Positions 44,839 through 52,872 of a DNA stretch of 57,355 nucleotides are shown here, one piece after another (the stretch's first letter is position 1; each line of letters opens with the position of its first letter). The notes beneath the pieces are model-generated. The model was not told the DNA's origin, searched no databases, and worked only from the letters and a program-made list of their open reading frames with translations. This DNA comes from Clostridium sp. MCC353. Lineage in GTDB: Bacteria; Bacillota; Clostridia; Lachnospirales; Lachnospiraceae. The DNA is taken from positions 1 to 57,355 of the forward strand of contig NZ_WQPN01000162.1 of NCBI RefSeq assembly GCF_018785315.1, written 5' to 3'. A program made the translations under genes and the position numbers.

Positions 44839-46083
44839 ATGGAATTATTAGAGATAGGGAAACGGGCCAGGGAAGTTTCCAGGCGCTTAAATGTGCTGGG
44901 ACAGACTGAAAAAAACAACGGGCTGGAGCAGGCTGCTTCATCGCTTCTTGAAGGCAGGGAAGAGATATTGGCGGCTAACCGGAAGGATATGGAGCGGGCC
45001 AGGAATAACGGCATGAGCCAGGGCCTTTTAGACCGTCTGGCTCTCGACGAATCCAGAATCAAATCCATGGCCGACGGCCTTTTGGAAGTGGTTTCGCTGG
45101 AAGATCCGGTAGGAGAGGTTTTATCCATGAAAAAACGGCCCAATGGGCTTTTAATCGGACAGAAACGGGTGCCGTTGGGAGTAATCGGCATCATCTATGA
45201 AGCCCGCCCCAATGTGACGGCGGATGCATTCGGGCTCTGCTTTAAAACCGGCAATGCGGTGATCTTAAAAGGCGGAAGCGATGCCATTGAATCCAATAAA
45301 GCCATAGTAACGTGGATACGGGCAGGGCTGGAGCGGGCAGGACTGCCGATGGATGCGATCCAGTTGATCGAGGACACCGACCGTGAGACAACCAGATCAT
45401 TTATGCGTTTGAACCAATATGTGGATGTGTTAATACCACGGGGAGGCGCCGGGCTGATCAGGACGGTAGTGGAAAACAGCACCATTCCGGTGATTGAAAC
45501 AGGAACAGGAAACTGCCATGTTTTTGTGGATGAATCCGCAGACTTTGATATGGCTCTGGACATCATTTATAATGCCAAGACCCAGAGAATCGGCGTGTGC
45601 AATGCCTGTGAATCCCTGGTGGTACATAGGAAGATTGCGGACCGCTTTCTGCCTCTGCTGAAGGAGCGTCTGGATGAGAAGCATGTGGAAATCCGGGCGG
45701 ATGAGGCTGCCTGCCAAATCGTGCCGGAATTCGTGCCTGCTTCAGAAGAGGACTGGGGGACAGAATATCTGGACTATATCCTTTCTTTGAAGATTGTGGA
45801 TAACATACAGGAAGCCATTGACCATATCAACCGATATAATACCAAGCACTCGGAAGCCATCATCACATCCGACTATTCCAATTCCCAGAAATTCCTGAAT
45901 GAAGTGGACGCTGCGGCTGTTTATGTCAATGCCTCCACCAGATTTACGGACGGTTTTGAATTCGGGTTTGGGGCTGAAATCGGAATCAGCACCCAAAAGC
46001 TCCATGCCAGAGGGCCGATGGGGTTGAAGGAGCTGACTAGTACAAAATATGTGATTTATGGGGAAGGGCAGATAAGGGGGTAG
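44839..46083 (+). CDS. proA: Glutamate-5-semialdehyde dehydrogenase (gamma-glutamyl phosphate reductase)
   Basis: ProA reduces gamma-glutamyl phosphate to glutamate semialdehyde, the second proline step. The 414-residue protein shows [17 protein letters not shown], the conserved [10 protein letters not shown], the catalytic cysteine in GVCNACESL and the C-terminal [27 protein letters not shown] is upstream of the ATG. The operon ends here; the next 380 bp hold fold-back element P2. Confidence 0.97.
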   Translation: MELLEIGKRAREVSRRLNVLGQTEKNNGLEQAASSLLEGREEILAANRKDMERARNNGMSQGLLDRLALDESRIKSMADGLLEVVSLEDPVGEVLSMKKRPNGLLIGQKRVPLGVIGIIYEARPNVTADAFGLCFKTGNAVILKGGSDAIESNKAIVTWIRAGLERAGLPMDAIQLIEDTDRETTRSFMRLNQYVDVLIPRGGAGLIRTVVENSTIPVIETGTGNCHVFVDESADFDMALDIIYNAKTQRIGVCNACESLVVHRKIADRFLPLLKERLDEKHVEIRADEAACQIVPEFVPASEEDWGTEYLDYILSLKIVDNIQEAIDHINRYNTKHSEAIITSDYSNSQKFLNEVDAAAVYVNASTRFTDGFEFGFGAEIGISTQKLHARGPMGLKELTSTKYVIYGEGQIRG

Positions 46084-46106
46084 GTTTGTTCGGGGAGTTA
46101 CGCAAA

Positions 46107-46395
46107 GCGAAGGGGAATGGCCGGGAGGAGACGGGCGCAGAGCATGTGGTGCGGATACTCTGGATTACGGCGGGGAAAGTTCTAAGTTAAAAACGGCAGG
46201 AAAAGGCGGGACCGGCGCCATTCGAGAAGATCTCTTGATGACCTCTTCTCTCAGGGCGCCTTGAATATTGATTCGGAATTCAATATTCACCCGCCTTTTC
46301 CTGCCGTTTTTAACTAAGAACTTTTACCCCGCCTCCATCATGAGTATCCGCACCACATGCTCTGCGCCCGTCTCCTCCCGGCCATTCCCCTTCGC
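46107..46395 (+). repeat. Fold-back element P2 (long palindrome with three-way-junction core)
   Basis: Outer arms 46107-46160 and 46342-46395 form a perfect 54-bp inverted repeat. Inside are TAAG motifs at 46183-46186 and 46315-46318 (136-nt core), an inner stem of about 24 bp, hairpin A at 46214-46260 (GGCGCC closing stem, ATTCG/CTCAG internal loop, TCTCTTGATGACC apical loop) and hairpin B at 46262-46289 (TGAATATTGA/TCAATATTCA, loop TTCGGAAT). Loop and junction motifs match P1 and P3 while the stems differ. It lies between the convergent genes proA and the GNAT gene, so it may also terminate both. Confidence 0.85.
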
Positions 46396-46464
46396 TTCGC
46401 TGGATGAGGGAAGGAAGGGAAATCGTGTAGTTCTATAGGTATCCAATACTATAGGATCGTAGGT

Positions 46465-47226
46465 TTATGGATTGGGGTAATAGTCTGAAAAGAGTTTTTG
46501 GAACTTTTTTTCGGAGAGGATTTCGTGGGTGAGGAAGGCGCCTTGGTGGAAGAGGGAATAGGTTGTGAAGGGGCAGGGGGCGTCTTGGGCTTGGGTGGCG
46601 GTTTGCAGGTGGACTGGGTGGAAGGGGATGTTTTGGGCGCGGGCGGCGGATTCTATTAAGGGGACGTATTTGGCGGTAAAGGGGCATTGGTCGGTGTAAT
46701 AGAGGACGAAGCCGTCGGCGTCGGTGCGGGGGGTTTTGGCTTTGGGGGTGAAGGAGGGGGTGGGGGCATCTTCGGTAAAGGGGAGATATAGGAGCTCGTA
46801 GCTGGGGGCGGCTGTGTCGGCGGGGCGAAAGCCTTTGTAGCGTAGGTATTTGGGGTCGGAGAGGTAGGGGAGTTTCTTTTGTGAGGACAGAGTGACCAGG
46901 CCTTTTTTGCCTTTTTCTTTGCTGTCCTTTATGCACTCGTCCAGTAACTGGCTGGAATAGCCATGGCCTTTGAACTGGCCGGATACCCACAGGCAGTTGA
47001 TATACATATATCCTTCAGCCTGGATGGGGGCCCAGGCGTTTTCGGCTGGGATGTATTCGATGAAACATTTTCCCCTGACATCGCCTTTTTTGAATACAAG
47101 GCCGTCTTTTAAACGGGCGGACAGCCAGGCTTTTTTTGAAGCGACCTGACAGTCTTTGTTGGAGGAAATTGCGCAGCAGATATGTTCTTTTTCCAGATTT
47201 TCTTCTGTTATGGTTATGATATTCAT
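46465..47226 (-). CDS. GNAT-family N-acetyltransferase with YoaP-like C-terminal domain
   Basis: A 253-residue protein. The N-terminal half (about 1-150) is a GNAT acetyltransferase domain with acetyl-CoA loop VSGQFKGHGYSSQLL. The C-terminal part (about 175-250; VLYYTDQCPFTAKYVPLIE) resembles the YoaP domain. GGAG lies 7 nt upstream of the ATG at 47226 (MNIITITEEN), better than 47238. The 3-prime half has a very strong strand skew (G/T-rich on +), unlike the N-terminal half. Substrate unknown. Confidence 0.85.
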   Translation of the reverse strand: MNIITITEENLEKEHICCAISSNKDCQVASKKAWLSARLKDGLVFKKGDVRGKCFIEYIPAENAWAPIQAEGYMYINCLWVSGQFKGHGYSSQLLDECIKDSKEKGKKGLVTLSSQKKLPYLSDPKYLRYKGFRPADTAAPSYELLYLPFTEDAPTPSFTPKAKTPRTDADGFVLYYTDQCPFTAKYVPLIESAARAQNIPFHPVHLQTATQAQDAPCPFTTYSLFHQGAFLTHEILSEKKFQKLFSDYYPNP

Positions 47227-47307
47227 GTTGATCTCCATTTCCTAAAATGTTTTATGATGTACGACAGAGTTATTATAACATGAATAAGGTGACAATAGTA
47301 TGTCACC

Positions 47308-48219
47308 TTATGTTTCTGTCAGGGCCTTTCTGAGCTTTTCCACCTCATTTATGAGGTTTTGTTTTATGCGCTGAGGGCTGATGATTTGGACTGACGTTCC
47401 AAAGGAAAGAAGAAAGCTGTAGAGCCATTTGTCGTCCGGCAGATCGGCTGTTACGGTAAAGGAACCGTCGCTGTTTTGGAGGATATTTTCCATGTCGAAT
47501 TCATCAAAGACCCGGTAAGCGGACTGGCTGGTGAAATTAAGGGTCAGGTGCACCAGGCCGGAGGGGAAGGGGCCGAACAGGAGGATGGGGGGAGGCTCAA
47601 GATCCTGGCCGGCAAAGGATTCAGATAAAATCTCCAGCGTCAGAATCCGGTTGATTTTAAATGTCCTGTAATCCTGTCTCAGCTTGCAATAGGCCTGAAG
47701 ATACCAGGCCTTGGATTTAAATACCAATTTTAAGGGATATACGGTTCTGACCGTCGTTTCGCCATTGGAATTGGGGTAAGTGAAGGAAATTGCAAGTTTT
47801 TTAATAACAGCAGTTTTCAGCAGCTCAAATTTCTCTTTGTCCTGTTTGGTGTTTCCCCATCTTGAAAAATCCACCTCTATCCAGTTTGTGTCCGTTTTGT
47901 CAAAAAGCGTCTGAAGCCTGGACAGGATATCAGCCACATCCATGTGTTCAGCGGAACCCAAACTCTGCAGGGCAAATAGTATCTGGTTCTGTTCCTCATC
48001 GGAAATCGCTGTTTTGTTCAGAATAAAATTGTCCAGAATGGAGATGCCGCCGCCTTTTCCGGGAGTTGTATAGATCGGGATTCCCGCTTGAGACAACACT
48101 TCGATATCCCGCAGGATTGTCCGGTTAGACACTTCAAAATGCGCTGCCAATTCCTTGGCCGTTGCCATTTTCTGATTCATAAGGATATATACGATTCCAA
48201 AAAGCCGGTTGATCTGCAT
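47308..48219 (-). CDS. WYL/HTH domain transcriptional regulator (YafY-like)
   Basis: A 303-residue regulator: an N-terminal winged helix (about 1-60; MATAKELAAHFEVSNRTILRDI) and a WYL-type ligand-sensing domain (about 130-225; KAWYLQAYCKLRQDYRTFKINRI), plus a C-terminal WCX-like extension. The family often controls stress or DNA-damage genes. GAGG lies 7 nt before the ATG at 48219 (MQINRLF). It is probably cotranscribed with, or regulates, the GNAT gene 81 bp downstream. Confidence 0.9.
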   Translation of the reverse strand: MQINRLFGIVYILMNQKMATAKELAAHFEVSNRTILRDIEVLSQAGIPIYTTPGKGGGISILDNFILNKTAISDEEQNQILFALQSLGSAEHMDVADILSRLQTLFDKTDTNWIEVDFSRWGNTKQDKEKFELLKTAVIKKLAISFTYPNSNGETTVRTVYPLKLVFKSKAWYLQAYCKLRQDYRTFKINRILTLEILSESFAGQDLEPPPILLFGPFPSGLVHLTLNFTSQSAYRVFDEFDMENILQNSDGSFTVTADLPDDKWLYSFLLSFGTSVQIISPQRIKQNLINEVEKLRKALTET

Positions 48220-48304
48220 GTGATTTCCTCTTTGCTGGTTATTTGATTCCATTTAATTATACCAGGAGATGATGACAACTGTTTGTCATATTCTGATAAA
48301 ATTT

Positions 48305-48787
48305 TCATTTCAAAAGCTTAATGTAGGAGCCCAGCACCTTATAGAATGAATCGATTTCCTCCATGGTGCATTCTTTTAAAAGCTCATTCAGGGTTCTGGA
48401 CAGATCAATGGTGTTGTAAAGTTTATGGGCCTGGCTCAGTTTCCGCCCTTCTTCTGTGGGATAGAGCAGTACGGTTTTGGCGTTCATGGCCGATTTATGG
48501 CGGGATACCAGGCCTTTATCCACCAGCCGCGCAACGGTCTGGGAAATCGCGCCTTTTGTCCGGTTCCAGTATCGGGCCAGCGCAGTAATCGTAGTGCCGG
48601 GATTTTCTTCGATATAGGCCAGGATATGAGCTTCAATCATGGTCACTTTCTGTCCGGTGCCGTAATTGTGTTCTGACATAATATAGCTGTTGTAAAGCAT
48701 GGCAAACTGATAAACGCAATTGGTTCGTTCATTTAATATGCGAAAGGTCTGGTCCAGTTGGTTTGATTCTTTGGATACTTTTTTCAT
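48305..48787 (-). CDS. MarR family transcriptional regulator
   Basis: A 160-residue winged-helix regulator: VTMIEAHILAYIEENPGT, the recognition helix ALARYWNRTKGAISQTVARL and the wing SRHKSAMNAKTVLLYPTEEG. MarR proteins bind palindromic operators as dimers and release DNA on ligand binding. Two palindromic sites lie upstream (48928-49008) and are likely its operators. It lies 85 bp from the WYL gene in the same direction. Confidence 0.92.
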   Translation of the reverse strand: MKKVSKESNQLDQTFRILNERTNCVYQFAMLYNSYIMSEHNYGTGQKVTMIEAHILAYIEENPGTTITALARYWNRTKGAISQTVARLVDKGLVSRHKSAMNAKTVLLYPTEEGRKLSQAHKLYNTIDLSRTLNELLKECTMEEIDSFYKVLGSYIKLLK

Positions 48788-48927
48788 ATCAATCCTCTAT
48801 GGCGGAGCATTTTTGGGGGTGGGGCTGCCCGCTCCTTTTTCTATTATGGCATAGTTTAAAATAAAGATCAATGTTGGAAGAGTATAGGAAAAATATACAA
48901 CGCCATTTATGGATTTTAGACAAAAAG

Positions 48928-49008
48928 GTTTAATAACTAAACAATCAAAAGCAATAGTGACGGCAGAAATGGATGATATGCTTATGGATTGTTTAATGGC
49001 TAAACAAT
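48928..49008. promoter_or_regulatory. Two palindromic operator-like sites between marR-like and iclR-like genes
   Basis: GTTTAATAACTAAAC (48928-48942) and ATTGTTTAATGGCTAAACAAT (48988-49008) share the pattern GTTTA-5-TAAAC and are centred about 63 bp apart, roughly six helical turns. They lie in the 342-bp gap between the divergent regulator genes; the rest of that gap is AT-rich with no gene. Confidence 0.55.
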
Positions 49009-49129
49009 ATTGCAGGGATTATTTTTCGGAGAGAGTTTCATCCCGGACGGGGATTTGATTTGGTGGTTGCAATAATAAGGTCACTAGAGTAGAATTATAA
49101 TATTATGAAATAGACGCAGGTGGAAAAAA

Positions 49130-49879
49130 GTGGCAAACAGATTTGAAGATAAAGTGGCTTCTGTCAGCAAAGCGCTGACGATTTTAGAGGAATTGAGTAA
49201 GGAACCGGGGGGAATGGGGCTGATTGATATCAGCAATAAAGTGGGGATGAATAAGACGACGGTATACCGTCTCCTCACCTCATTGCTGGAAAAGGAATTT
49301 GTGGAGCAGGACGAAACTACAGGAAAGTATTCTCTGGGACTGAAAATACTGAGCATTGCCAGCGCCCTATACGAAAAGATGGATATCAGGGCATTTGTGA
49401 GGAAACATTCGTCTGAGTTATTTGAAGAATTCCAGGGGACTATTTTAATTTCCAAAGAGCTGAACCGGGAATACATGGCTGTGGACCGGATATGTTCAGG
49501 AAATGGGGACGGCCTGGAGCTGCATGAAGGTGAGATGATCACAAACAGCAAGGTAATCCCGCAGACGTTCATGGCCCACGCTTCCCTTTGGCAGCAGGGG
49601 CGCAGCATCATGTCCGGGGCTTCTTTCCGGGAAGATGCCGTTCTCAGGCAGGAGTTAAAGCAGATCGCCCTGCAGGGTTATGCGGAGAACAGTTCGGATA
49701 TGGCCAATTTGCCGGCGGTTGCCGCTCCGGTCTTTAATTTTTCTAAAAATGTGGTTTATGTGATAAGTCTCCACTCCGGTTTGCTGGCCGATAAGAAAAT
49801 CATGTCAAAGTGGATTCTGACACTGCTGGATTTAGCCGGCCGGGTGTCAAGCGATCTGGGATTTGTGAATTATATTTAA
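49130..49879 (+). CDS. IclR family transcriptional regulator
   Basis: A 249-residue protein with an N-terminal winged helix (about 8-65; VASVSKALTILEELSK, VGMNKTTVYRLL) and a C-terminal IclR effector domain (about 85-249). The start is a GTG at 49130 with AGGTGG 6 nt upstream. It is co-directional with a catabolic operon whose promoter carries a palindrome of IclR type, so local control is likely. A strong terminator separates it from that operon. Confidence 0.92.
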   Translation: MANRFEDKVASVSKALTILEELSKEPGGMGLIDISNKVGMNKTTVYRLLTSLLEKEFVEQDETTGKYSLGLKILSIASALYEKMDIRAFVRKHSSELFEEFQGTILISKELNREYMAVDRICSGNGDGLELHEGEMITNSKVIPQTFMAHASLWQQGRSIMSGASFREDAVLRQELKQIALQGYAENSSDMANLPAVAAPVFNFSKNVVYVISLHSGLLADKKIMSKWILTLLDLAGRVSSDLGFVNYI

Positions 49880-49906
49880 GAACATAATATAAGGGAAACG
49901 GGATAG

Positions 49907-49960
49907 AGAGCCTGTTATACAGATATGAATTTACGGATGTCTGTATAACAGGCTCTTTTT
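49907..49960 (+). terminator. Strong intrinsic terminator after the iclR-like gene
   Basis: AGAGCCTGTTATACAGA pairs perfectly with TCTGTATAACAGGCTCT, followed by a T-run. Confidence 0.93.
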
Positions 49961-50059
49961 GATGGCCGCTATGCTTTGGCAGTATGCCGGATTTACTGGT
50001 GAAGGATGTGGACAGCAGCCGTTTGTTTTGTGCAAAGTTGCTAAAATGAGAAAAAATCA

Positions 50060-50088
50060 TTGACATCATTTATTCATTATTGTATTCT
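50060..50088 (+). promoter_or_regulatory. Promoter of the FAD oxidoreductase-permease-hydantoinase operon
   Basis: TTGACA (50060-50065) and TATTCT (50083-50088) with 17-bp spacing. The start of transcription would fall just before the palindrome at 50099-50117. Confidence 0.75.
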
Positions 50089-50098
50089 ACAAATATAG

Positions 50099-50117
50099 AG
50101 TTTCGTAATACGAAACT
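50099..50117. promoter_or_regulatory. Palindromic IclR-type operator
   Basis: AGTTTCGTAATACGAAACT is a perfect 8-3-8 inverted repeat at the predicted transcription start. It resembles the TTTCGTATTACGAAA-like sites of Firmicutes IclR regulators, and an iclR-like gene is directly upstream. Confidence 0.7.
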
Positions 50118-50146
50118 GAATTTCTCAAAAATGAAAGGAGTATGGT

Positions 50147-51505
50147 ATGGGAAATTACGCAGGTCAGATTCAAAGTGTGACGCAGGCGGATGTGATTGTC
50201 TGCGGAGGCGGTTGTGCCGGCGTGGCGGCGGCAATTGCCAGCAGCAGAAATGGGGCCAGAACCATTTTGCTGGAAAAAACATCTGTAGTCGGGGGGACGG
50301 CTACGAACGGATTGGTGGGGCCTTTTATGACATGTTTTGATCCGAAAGGTGAAAAACAACTGATTAAGGGGATCTTTGATGAAATGATTCTCAGAATGGA
50401 AAAGCGGGGCGGGGCAATCCACCCATCCAAAACAGGCCAGGTCAGTTCTTATGGCTGTTACATAAAGTTAAGACATAATAATCTGACGCCGTTCCATCCG
50501 GAGGCGCTGAAGCTGGTCATGATGGAGATGCTTTCAGAAGCAGGGGTGGAACTTCATCTGGGCATCAGCATTCTGGATGTGGTGAAAGAAGAAAACCAGA
50601 TCAGGTCTGTAATTGCATTTGACGGAACCGATCTGGTGCAGTTTGACGGGAAAGTGATCATTGATTGTACCGGGGACGGAATCGTAAGCCTGAAGGCAGG
50701 GGTTCCCTGCTATATGGAGGATCCGGCAGAAGGCCTTCAGCCCATGACTTTGTTTTTCTGGATCTACAATGCCGACGATAAAAAGATTGAGGAATATTTA
50801 AGCCAGGATGAAGAAAACAGGTATCTTCCCTATCACAAATTGATTGAGGAAGCCAGAGAACGTGGGGAATTCCCCATTAACCGCAACAAGATCGGCATGT
50901 ATCACATGATCAATGAAGGGGAATGGAGGCTGAATACCACCAGAATCCAGGGATTAAACCCTGTTGACAGCAATGACATGAGCAGGGCATATGCAGAAGG
51001 GTTAAAACAGGTAGATTTTCTTATGAATTTCTTTAAAACACTTCCGGGACTGGAAAATGCCAGAATTGCCCAAAGCGGCGCAAGCGTGGGCATCAGGGAA
51101 TCCAGAAGGATCCAGGGAGTGTACACGCTGACGGAAAAAGACCTGGTTGAGAACACGGAATTCGAAGATGCAATCGCGCTTTGCAGCTATCCGGTAGACC
51201 TCCATCCGGCCAATGGAGCGATGACGGGAACCGGCCATAAAACGGATGTGTCAGAGGTGTACGGGATTCCATACCGGATTCTGGTTCCGCTAAAGGCGGA
51301 TAACCTCCTTGTGGCCGGCAGATGCGTGTCGGCAACCCACGAAGCCCTGGGAGCGATTCGTGTAATGCCTCCGGTATTCGCCATGGCCCAGGCGGCAGGG
51401 ACCGCGGCGGCGGTCTGTATAAAGGACAACTGCAGGCCGGAGGATGTGGATATAAAAAAACTGCAGCGGATATTACGGGAACAGGGGCAGTGTCTGGAAG
51501 TTTAA
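50147..51505 (+). CDS. FAD-dependent oxidoreductase
   Basis: A 452-residue flavoprotein of the FAD_oxidored type (PF12831-like). DVIVCGGGCAGVAAAIASSR binds the FAD ADP moiety, VVGGTATNGLVGPF is the second FAD segment, and DNLLVAGRCVSATHEALG is near the C-terminus. The enzyme is soluble and likely oxidises a small organic acid or alcohol; the substrate is unknown. AAAGGAG lies 6 nt before the ATG. It is first in an operon with a permease and a hydantoinase-A protein. Confidence 0.9.
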   Translation: MGNYAGQIQSVTQADVIVCGGGCAGVAAAIASSRNGARTILLEKTSVVGGTATNGLVGPFMTCFDPKGEKQLIKGIFDEMILRMEKRGGAIHPSKTGQVSSYGCYIKLRHNNLTPFHPEALKLVMMEMLSEAGVELHLGISILDVVKEENQIRSVIAFDGTDLVQFDGKVIIDCTGDGIVSLKAGVPCYMEDPAEGLQPMTLFFWIYNADDKKIEEYLSQDEENRYLPYHKLIEEARERGEFPINRNKIGMYHMINEGEWRLNTTRIQGLNPVDSNDMSRAYAEGLKQVDFLMNFFKTLPGLENARIAQSGASVGIRESRRIQGVYTLTEKDLVENTEFEDAIALCSYPVDLHPANGAMTGTGHKTDVSEVYGIPYRILVPLKADNLLVAGRCVSATHEALGAIRVMPPVFAMAQAAGTAAAVCIKDNCRPEDVDIKKLQRILREQGQCLEV

Positions 51506-51564
51506 CAAAATAGAAAAGTTGGATGTCCCAACTGCATCATATAAAATAGAACAGGAGAATGGGT

Positions 51565-52845
51565 ATGAATATTACGACAATTTTAATTATAGCGGTATTT
51601 CTTTTGATCGTAGGTCTGATGGTAAGCGATAAAATCAACGCAGTTGTGGCTCTGCCATTGATGGCGGTTTCCCTCTGTGTCATTGTGGGCATTCCATTGA
51701 AAACGATCATGAATGACGTGGTCGGGGGAGGAATCTCCGGCTTATCCGGAGCAATTTTTTCCACACTGATAGCGGCAATTTTAGGTGAGGTGATAAGAAA
51801 GACAGGGATTGCTGAAAAACTGATCAGAAGCGCGGCTGAGCTTGGCGGGGATAACCCCTATATCATGGCAATTCTTTGTTTCCTGGCCTGCGCGTTCTGT
51901 TTCATCGGTTTAAGCGGCGTGGGCGCTAAGATCATGCTGGGTTTGATTGTATTCCCGATCATGCTCTCTGTCGGCGTACCGAAAGTAATAGCCGCGTTCG
52001 TCATGCTGGCTGGCACGTCCATCGGATATTTCATGAACGTGGCGCGATGGACATTTATCGGCAATCTGGTTGGGCTGGAAGCTACAGATCCGCTGGTGAA
52101 GAATACAGCCATTATGGTTATCATTCCCGGTATCATTATCAGCATCCTGCTGATTGCAGCAGGCATTAAGATCAAGGGGCCGGTATTTTCCTGGGCGGCT
52201 AAAAGGGGAAATTCAGAAGGCGGAAAAGATGTCCCTCTGTATGCGGTTCTTGCTCCGGTGATTCCCCTTTTATTGGTTCTTATTTTAAAATGGAACGTGA
52301 ATACGGCGCTGATTATTGGAATCATTTACGCAGTTTTAACGACCCAGTGGAAGAACAAATTCAAGGGTGTTTTGGATCTGGTGAACAAATCGGCATATGA
52401 CGGATTTGCCAATGTGGCGGTAACCGTGGTGCTGATGATGGGAATCGGCATGGTGCTGGCAGCCGCAAAGCAGGAAGCCCTGCTGGAACCCATCAAGACC
52501 CTTCTTATGGGCATTGTTCCCACATCACCCCTTCCGGTGATCCTGTTGTTCGGCGTTGCAGGCCCATTCCTGACTATGTACCGCGGCCCGCTGAATCCAT
52601 GGGGGCTTGGAGCGGCTTTAATCGGCATTCTTTTAACCACAAGCCTTCCGATCGGGCTGATCGTGACTTTGGCGTGGCTGTATGATTATTATGTGGCAGT
52701 CAACGATCCCACGGCATCCCAGGTGACCTGGGCGTGCGGATATTTGCAGCTCACAGTTGGGAAATACACCAGGGGCACATTTTTAATTGATGCCGTATTT
52801 GTACTGACAGGCGTTATTATGGCAGTGGCTTTCTTTATGATTTAA
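51565..52845 (+). CDS. Citrate/gluconate-type permease (ion transporter superfamily)
   Basis: A 426-residue membrane protein with about eleven to twelve hydrophobic segments and glycine/serine-rich turns (GGGISGLSGAIFSTL, GVAGPFLTMYRGPLNPWG), like CitMHS/GntP-type carriers. It is likely the importer of the organic-acid substrate used by the operon. The ATG at 51565 has AGGAG 7 nt upstream; 51559 would sit too close to that site. Confidence 0.82.
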   Translation: MNITTILIIAVFLLIVGLMVSDKINAVVALPLMAVSLCVIVGIPLKTIMNDVVGGGISGLSGAIFSTLIAAILGEVIRKTGIAEKLIRSAAELGGDNPYIMAILCFLACAFCFIGLSGVGAKIMLGLIVFPIMLSVGVPKVIAAFVMLAGTSIGYFMNVARWTFIGNLVGLEATDPLVKNTAIMVIIPGIIISILLIAAGIKIKGPVFSWAAKRGNSEGGKDVPLYAVLAPVIPLLLVLILKWNVNTALIIGIIYAVLTTQWKNKFKGVLDLVNKSAYDGFANVAVTVVLMMGIGMVLAAAKQEALLEPIKTLLMGIVPTSPLPVILLFGVAGPFLTMYRGPLNPWGLGAALIGILLTTSLPIGLIVTLAWLYDYYVAVNDPTASQVTWACGYLQLTVGKYTRGTFLIDAVFVLTGVIMAVAFFMI

Positions 52846-52872
52846 ATAATTATTCGTATAAGGAGATAGGAA

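Noticed and set aside
46107-46395. P2 as only a large intrinsic terminator
   Set aside because: A terminator would not need conserved loops, a three-way junction or 54-bp outer arms, and the same core occurs in P1 and P3 in other contexts; termination may be a side role.
46433-46990. Reverse-strand frame rich in Pro and Arg
   Set aside because: It is a shadow of the GNAT/YoaP gene in its skewed half; the true gene has domain motifs and a ribosome binding site.
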